A DNA stretch of 64,000 nt. It comes from Lycium barbarum (lineage: Eukaryota; Streptophyta; Magnoliopsida; Solanales; Solanaceae). This document shows positions 57,577 through 64,000 of this stretch, one piece after another. Position 1 is the stretch's first letter; every line of letters begins with the position of its first letter. The notes beneath the pieces are model-generated. The model saw only the letters and a program-made list of their open reading frames with translations, ran no database searches and was not told where the DNA came from. The DNA lies in NCBI RefSeq assembly GCF_019175385.1, contig NC_083338.1:93889777-93953776 (forward strand), read 5' to 3'. The translations under genes and the position numbers were made by a program.

Positions 57577-59802
57577 TGTTACATCCCGTGTTTCATGCAT
57601 TGGAAAGCGTGCGAGTTAAATAACACTAGTAATGGAAATAAGGTTATCCCTTAAGCTTATAGGTGGTTAGAGTGATTTCGGATGTATCATAAAGATTAGA
57701 AGTTAAACAAATCAAAGAAAATAAGTTTCGTCAAGGTTCGAAATTTATTTGAATGAAATACGGTCCAAGCTATAGTATCCCGTATTTTTGGACTGGGAAA
57801 TTGAATAGTCTAACATGAGAAAATTTACCCGAGCCCGGAGAATTTGATCATATCCAAGGATGAAAATTAAGAGCTCGGTATACAAAAAGAATGAAGTCCC
57901 GAAATGATTTAAGATGAAACAAAAATGTGACGGCAATGATTGAAAATAATATTTTATGTGTGGCAAATAAGGCTATGGACTATTGCTATATCACATGATT
58001 ATGATAATGAGTATATGAACTGTGTTAAAAGTGGTTCATCTTTAAGTAAATTGAGATCAAGAAATTAGTTATGTGTGTAATCGATTAAATGAGGATTTGT
58101 AGTGGAAAATAAATATTAAATTAAGATCAATGGATAAGTTAGGTGGACCAACCCATGTGGGTGACGTGTGGCAACAAGAGGCAGCATATAAATCTTGCAA
58201 ATAGAATTGTGATGACAAAGCTTAAGATGAGCTTATAGTATTACACGTGTGAACATAAAAGCCACCTTAAGAATCCTTTGATTAATTTCATGAATTGTGG
58301 TCCCTGGGATATAAAACAGCAACGTGTTTGTTGAATAGAATCTCATAGTTGTATATCTCTTATCTTCATAATTGAACATCCCATCCAAGCAATGAATACC
58401 TTGTAATGAAAAGGGAGGGCAAACAACAAGTAGTACGTATTGCAATGGAATATCTCCATTGGTGGACGATTAATGTGACGTGCAATTCTTATCAGCAATG
58501 TGATTGCCTTTTACGAGAGAAAAGTGTAAATTTTCTCAATAACAACAAACGAGTTTTTGCTCTCTGCTTTGATCTTGTTGTTCAATTTTGTCGTGTTGTT
58601 GAATCCGAGCTTTCTTCGTAATGAAGTAAGGTGGAAGAAGATTAAATCTTGGCATATAAGGTAAGAAATCCTCTCTCCTAGATGTATTTGATTTATCCAA
58701 GTCATATCTACATTGCTAGATGAAAGAAATACGAAAATTATATTGGAGATCGGATAAATTGGTGTTGTAGTTCGGTGGACAATTTTGAGAGGTTGTCCTT
58801 ATGAAATTATATGACTGAAAATTAATTGAATAACCTGGAGGTGTTGTTGTTATTGATAATATTGTTGAGAAATTTCGGAATGAAAATGGGGTTTAAAACT
58901 ATTGTTTAATTGACAAGCCGAGCTTGCCGCTCGTCGCATTATTGTTTGAATTATTGAAACTATTTTATATTGTTGAGGGCTAGATCGATGGATTAATTGT
59001 TGGTGTTGTTGATATGGTTATTAGTATTGTTGTTGATGATTTGGCTAAGTTGAATTCTCGGGGTTTGTTGAATTTCTAAAGGAAATGCTGTCCAAATTTC
59101 TATAAATTATGTGCTAGCTTAGGGTTGGATTCATAAGTACCTATAGCTAATGTTTGGTATCTACTGACGTTGTTGTAGCTCTTGGGAAGCCTGAGACTTA
59201 AGTTTGGTTTAGCTTAAGAAGCGGACAAGGTATGTAAGGCAAACCATTCTTCCTTTGGCATGATTCTTGTGCTATTCATTCTATATGTACTCCATATGAT
59301 TCCATTCTTAGACGAGTAAGGTCTAAATGTTTCTTGTGATGGCTTATTGATATTGTACTCCTATTCTGTTCCGAAGGGAACACCCATAAGGTGCCAAGTT
59401 GAGTTGTTTATATGGTTTTACTAATGATTTCGAGGAGATGAGTTTTATACTAAAGGAAACATAAAGGTTGATTTTCAAAATCACTCCGAAGGGAGTGCGA
59501 GATTTTACCACTTCATTTCATTTACCATTTATATTTACATTCTATAGTATCATCCCTTTGTATTGATATGATCATTTTTTTTTGATAGGGAAATAAGATG
59601 AAATTGAGTAGAAAATAAGTAGTAAGAATTTCATAACAATTCTACCCTCAAACCTGGAAGTATGTCCTCCTAAGTCTAGTGAGATACAAATTTGATAACT
59701 TCTTATGAAAGACTAAGGCTAATAACTGGATTGTGATGACTTGATTAGTGACTTATGATATGAATTGAAATTGATATTTGTGTATTGAGTTTGAGTTGAT
59801 AT

Positions 59803-59975
59803 TAAGCCGGAAGCGGCTGCCCGAAGGGGCCATCATTATTAAGCTGGAAGCGGCTGCTCGAAGGGGCCATCATTATTATGCTGGAAGCGGCCGTCTGAAG
59901 GGACTATTGTGATACTAGCCGGAAGCGGCTCTCCGAAGGGACCACTCTGGTAACATGTCGGAAGCGGCATGTATG
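59803..59975 (+). repeat. Minisatellite in LTR F, ~47-bp unit
   Basis: Five copies of '(c/t)cggaagcggc.g.ccgaaggg.ccat..ttat', progressively diverged. It occupies the same relative place (150-320 bp before the hairpin) as the minisatellite in LTR D. Confidence 0.8.
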
Positions 59976-60125
59976 TTAGATTGCATTATTTACTTAAAGA
60001 TTGTTTTGAGACTTCGTGTGCACATTTATGTTTCTTCCAGCGAAGGCTGCAGGTATTGAGTTAGATTGTGATTTCTTCTCTCCTAAATCAAATTATGATT
60101 ATGATTTGTTACCACCTTACATACT

Positions 60126-60144
60126 CAGTACATTGTCCGTACTG
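60126..60144 (+). other. Conserved LTR hairpin, LTR F
   Basis: CAGTAC-ATTGTCC-GTACTG; downstream stem CGTCC..GGACG intact. Confidence 0.75.
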
Positions 60145-60654
60145 ACGTCCTTTTGCCTGGGGACGCTGCGTTCATGCCCGCAGCCCCAGATTGTTTGGCA
60201 GGTTAAGTGCATAGCTAGAATGCTTGGACGTCAGCTGGGATTGGCAAGTTCCACCTCATTCTGGAGCTGTGCTGAGTCATGTATAGATATGTATAATTAT
60301 GGGAATGTCAGGGCCCTGTCCTGACTCATAATGTTCAGTTCACTTCTTAGAGACTTCTGCAGCAGTGTCTTGTGGTATGTTTGTCGAGATGTCGACAAAG
60401 TGATGTCAGTTGAGTCATTTGTGGATTTTAAAAGAGTATGTATTTTAGATGATTTCAATTGGTTTAAAGTACTTATTTGATTGAAAGTTTTCATAATCGT
60501 TATAAAGAAAATGATTTCTATTTGGAAAAGTTTCATCTTTTTAAAAGTTTTTGAAATGACACGTTTTGATAGAGCGAATGTCTAAGGGTTCGCTCGACTC
60601 TGGTGAGAGTCGGGTGCCCGTCATGCCATACCATTGTTAGGGTGTGACATCATA

Positions 60655-60805
60655 AGGGATTTCACATGTTCATTCTATGGGTATGAGAGTTTAAGTTACG
60701 TCTAACAAGTAACAGAAAGAGTTTAAGTTACGTCGAACACACGCTAAGAATTAAGACGATCAAAGAAGACCTTACAAAGACTTCCATAAAGGAGGATGAG
60801 CTACT
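60655..60805 (+). mobile_element. 3' LTR remainder joined to a 73-bp block copied from 45,759-45,831
   Basis: 60,655-60,732 continues the 3' LTR begun at 57,494. The phrase 'gtttaagttacgtc' occurs twice (about 60,689 and 60,721), and directly after the second copy the sequence switches to a near-identical copy of the 73 bp that lie upstream of LTR C. Confidence 0.7.
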
Positions 60806-62891
60806 TGTCAAACCCCGTAATTTATACGTTGAGTTTCGCCGTGAGTTAGCCGACGTGAATTCAGAAATTAAAGTTTTCATCAAGGTTATAAGGGATTTTA
60901 CATATTCCTTTTGTGGGTATGAGAGTTTAAGTTAAACCTAACAAGTATCAGAAAGATTGGAGGCAGAACGAATTAAAAGAAACTGAGTGTGACAGCAGGG
61001 CAGTTTGACGCCTATCTTGACGGACCGTAGATGGTCGATGGCCCGTCAATCCCCACCTTTGAACCACCATTAGAGAGTCATCTCTGATCAGGCACTTTGA
61101 CGCCGCCACTCGACGGTCGTCGGGCAGATCAACGGTCCGTCGAGTTAATCGTCGAAGTGGAGGCGGTGGAAAATTTCCCTTTCTTATAAATTAAAGGCCA
61201 CGACCTTGGGTAATTATTTCACCCAAAAATCAGATTCTTCTGGGCCCTCCAAGCTCTCTCAACTATCTCTACTCATTCATAAACATCCCATGGTAATTCA
61301 AGTGAAGATCAAACCTTAAAACCCTAAACTAATTCATAGAAAATGGTTATTCATGCTTCTACTTCGAGTTGTGGTGGATTTGATCTTGAGGGAAGTTGTG
61401 TGTGGCTAAAGTTCTTCAAGTATAAGGTATGTTTTTCATCTTATTGCTTATGTTGACTTGATTTGGAGGTTTAGTAAGTCTTAAAGTCAAGAGAATGGTG
61501 GTAGAGAAGTCATGAGGTATTAAGTTGAAGTTGATGACTAGGGGTTGATTTTTAAAGGGAGTTTGGATTTATTTAAGTTTAAGTTGAATGTAATCTCTTG
61601 ACTATGGTATTGTTGATGTTGTTGTTATTGTTTGGGTGTTGTTTTGAGGTTTGGAGAAAGTAAAGTGATATAGGGGAAATGCTGTCCGAATTTCATTAGC
61701 TCATGTATTAGTCTAGTTTGACCTTATAAGAGTTTCAATGGCTTAACCATAATATGAATCTTTTTAAATGTAGAATTGTGAGCTCGGGAGAATATGCGTT
61801 AAGTAGTTAAGGAGACGACAAGGTATGTTAAGGCTATCCCTTTCTTTCTTATGGCATGATCTTATTGATACAAACCCACATCAAGGATATCCATAATGTC
61901 CCCATTTCCTAGAAATACTAGAAGCTTATGGTTCTTGATGTCCTTATGATATTATTGATCTTTGTCTCATGATTATTGATCTTGTCTTACGGTTATTGAT
62001 CTTATTTGTTGATGTTGATCTCATCTTATGGCTATTGTTCCTTCAAGGTGAGATATGATGATGATGATAGTTCCATAATGATAGTCGGAGGTTTATGGAC
62101 CTTATTCTCACACCTAGCCACGCTATAGTCGGCCGGGTACGGTACCTATTGTGCATACTACTACAGTTGGGTACGGATAACACCGAGCCTTGTTATGGCT
62201 GGGTACGGATGACACCGAGCCTATATGGCTAGGTACGGTATTATGATATATGTATATGTATGGAATTTTTTTTTAAAAAAAGGAAAGCATGCATGTTATC
62301 CGCCTTAAGAGACATTCAGATGTATAGGTTATCTCTCTTATCTCTGGTTACTTTCATATCTTTATTATGTTGATTATTCATTCCTTACATACTCAGTATA
62401 TTATTAATACTGACGTTATTTTGTTTGTGGATGCTGCATTCATGCTCGCAGGTAGACAGGGAGACGGATCAAAACCTTAGGCTTTTTCCTAGTGTTTGTA
62501 CAGGAGCACTCCACTTGTTCTGGAGTTGCATTTCAGTTGGTACGATTCTTTTGTTTATATATGGGCTTAGTAGGGTCCTATGCCGTCCTTATTATGTTAT
62601 GCACTCCATTTAGAGGCTCGTAGATAGATATGTACAATTAGAGGTTCTATGACCATCTTGATCCATACCTTGTTGTATCATTATATTCTGATAGCCTTGA
62701 CGGCTTATGTACTTGAGATCAGTTTGATGACGCATATATACATATAGCTTTTGGGCTTGCGTCCCTTACAGATTATGATATTTACGAGTTAGCTTATGGC
62801 CCATTCAGATATGACTATGAGATGCACGTTTTGCGATGCTCGGTAGGTTAGCTCCGGGTGCCCGTCATGACCCTCTGGTTGGGTCATGACA
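60806..62891 (+). repeat. LTR G, distal LTR matching LTR C
   Basis: It starts TGTCAAACCCCG and ends GGGTCATGACA, 2,086 bp. Same blocks as LTR C: 'gacggaccgt' cluster at 61,013-61,160, TATA-like 'cttataaatt' at about 61,183, repeated 'gggtacgg' units at 62,135-62,240. The hairpin at 62,394-62,412 carries a compensated base-pair change. Confidence 0.85.
62394..62412 (+). other. Conserved LTR hairpin, LTR G (compensated)
   Basis: CAGTAT-ATTATTA-ATACTG: the sixth pair has changed from C:G to T:A on both sides, keeping a perfect stem. Confidence 0.75.
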
Positions 62892-64000
62892 CTGCTATTC
62901 TATGCCTAACAGTAGCTAAATAGAATTTTCTGAAAACTCAAGCAGTGAGCGCATCTACGGAAACGCTCCGCAGGTTTGAAGGCGCAGGTGCGGGCAAATT
63001 GTCCGCAGAGGTGGACTTCGTGGAAGAACGAACCATGCAGGTGCGAATTAGTATCCGCAGATGCAGTTACCTAGAGACGGCTAAGCTCCGCAGGTGCAGG
63101 CTATTTTAGAAGAAGGAAACCCACAAAAGAGGTCATAACCTCAAAGATGTGAGTCCGCTGAAATGTAAAAAATCCCGTAGAAGCGGTACTTGGACAGTTT
63201 CAAAAATGGGTAATAGAAATGGTTTCCCCCACCTTTGAAACCCCCACATTTCTCTCAACCGGCCCCCAACTCCTCCACTCTCAAAATCCCAACACACTCA
63301 CCCCCTTCATTTCTCACCACACTCATTACAAAGAAAAGAACCAAAAACTTCGGAGGAGTCATCAGATTTACGAAGGGAAGGCCCACCTCTCAACTTTATC
63401 CTTTTCCATTTTTCTTCAACAAGGTATGCTTTCTTGTAATCTCTTTAATTTAGATGAAATTTGAGGGTATTTATCGTTGTTACCTCTGTTATAACGTTGA
63501 TATGGGTTCAAATTTTGGTAGAAAATTTCGAAGGTTTCGGTTTTTGTGTCTTGCATGTGGGTTTGTGGGCTTTCAAAATTTTGGGTGTCGTTTATAATGA
63601 AAATGCAATCCATCAAGTCTATGAGTTATGCGTGATAGTATAGAGGGGAAATTAGGGGTGTAGGATGAGAATTTCCTTGTCAAAAATTGGGATTGGATCG
63701 AGAAACTTCAGCAGTTTTTGGGTTCTTGGGACTGGTGATGTACTCCGCACTTACGAGAAAAGTTCGGCAAGTGCGGTCCTCATCTACGCGAGTATTTGCG
63801 TAGGTGCAGCGACATGTTGGGTTGGGTACTTCCGCAGATGCGAAATTTTTTCCGTCGATGTGGCCTCGCATCTGTGGTACTACTTCCGTAGATGCGACAC
63901 TTGGACAAATTTTGGCAAGCCAGTGACCTTGCAACTGGTCTGTGCTGGGCTTATTTTACTTGTTTCTTTGGTTTATTTGCTGAGTTCTAAAAGGCTAAAC
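62892..64000 (+). mobile_element. Another gypsy LTR (5' part), running out of the window
   Basis: A cluster of 'ccgcag(a/g)tgcg' phrases (62,945-63,190) is followed by a C-rich leader (63,220-63,420) and then a 'caaggta' step and long spacer, the same order as in LTRs A-G after their starts. More 'ccgcagatgcg' phrases recur at 63,785-63,900. Its start is not visible and no coding sequence is supported. Confidence 0.5.

Larger units (their letters stand above)
57572..60654 (+). mobile_element. Solo LTR F (57,577-60,649) with TCATA target duplication, inside the 3' LTR
   Basis: It starts TGTTACATCCCG and ends GGGTGTGACA. TCATA flanks it at 57,572-57,576 and 60,650-60,654. 3,073 bp, the longest LTR here. 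TATA-like 'atataaaac' at about 58,309. Tandem repeats of 'ctggaagcggctg.cgaagggg' (about 47-bp unit, five copies) lie at 59,803-59,975. Conserved hairpin at 60,126-60,144. Confidence 0.88.
45832..62891 (+). mobile_element. Decayed Ty3/gypsy chromovirus-like element with three nested solo LTRs
   Basis: Layout: LTR C (45,832-47,950), primer site, leader, gag, protease, RT, RNase H, integrase, chromodomain-like tail, polypurine tract, start of a 3' LTR (57,494), and a distal LTR G (60,806-62,891). Solo LTRs D, E and F are inserted in the leader, the integrase C-terminus and the 3' LTR. About 9 kb remain after removing them. Flanks CTACT (45,827-45,831) and CTGCT (62,892-62,896) could be a target duplication with one change. 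Gag and pol have many stops, so it cannot move by itself. Confidence 0.75.

Noticed and set aside
63219..63464. Overlapping 81- and 72-aa ORFs
   Set aside because: Fall in the C-rich leader of an LTR; two frames open together, as expected of low-complexity sequence.

Overview
This is plant nuclear DNA, most likely from a Solanaceae species. The evidence is spliced genes with GT-AG introns, a SINE tail of the solanaceous TS type, and Ty3/gypsy LTRs that end in the 'gggtcgtgaca' block and use an initiator-Met tRNA primer site. The species cannot be named from this window. All protein family calls were made by reading the sequence; no search was run.

Region 1 (1-8,135) is repeats. A degenerate endogenous caulimovirid fragment on the minus strand (1-2,258) is interrupted by a 4.65 kb Mutator-like element (2,259-6,906). 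That element has ~378 bp terminal inverted repeats and a 9-bp target duplication (8/9 match), and it carries a multi-exon Plant Mobile Domain (PMD/MAIN-like) gene with no visible transposase. An ~0.86 kb inverted repeat follows (7,271-8,135).

Region 2 (8,136-32,619) is the gene space. It holds (a) an SPL1/SPL12-type SBP-box transcription factor (11 exons, 999 codons reconstructed, + strand) whose second intron is 5.7 kb and contains TRIM, SINE and LINE insertions; (b) a two-exon chloroplast PPR gene resembling Arabidopsis EMB2750/PPR2 (+, 499 aa); (c) a six-exon tandem MATH-domain gene (-, 315 aa); and (d) an EEF1A-KMT4/METTL13-like methyltransferase gene (+) that carries two single-base frameshifts and a lost splice donor, and spans a 500-N assembly gap.

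Region 3 (32,620-64,000) has no host gene that I can support. It contains small DNA transposon remnants, a (TA)32 microsatellite, and then nested Ty3/gypsy sequence from about 36 kb to the end. Five long solo LTRs (2.3-3.1 kb) each have a perfect 5-bp target duplication: 39,721-42,076 (-), 42,539-45,122, 48,020-50,582, 54,610-56,897 and 57,577-60,649. Three of them sit inside one decayed gag-pol element (45,832-62,891). Although the LTR families have diverged, all seven large LTRs share a layout: a short repeated motif upstream of a TATA-like site in most of them, a minisatellite-like block in several, and a conserved hairpin (6-bp stem, 7-nt loop) about 440-505 bp before the LTR 3' end. One copy of that hairpin shows a compensatory base-pair change. 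This hairpin and the PMD-carrying Mutator-like element are the most interesting items here.
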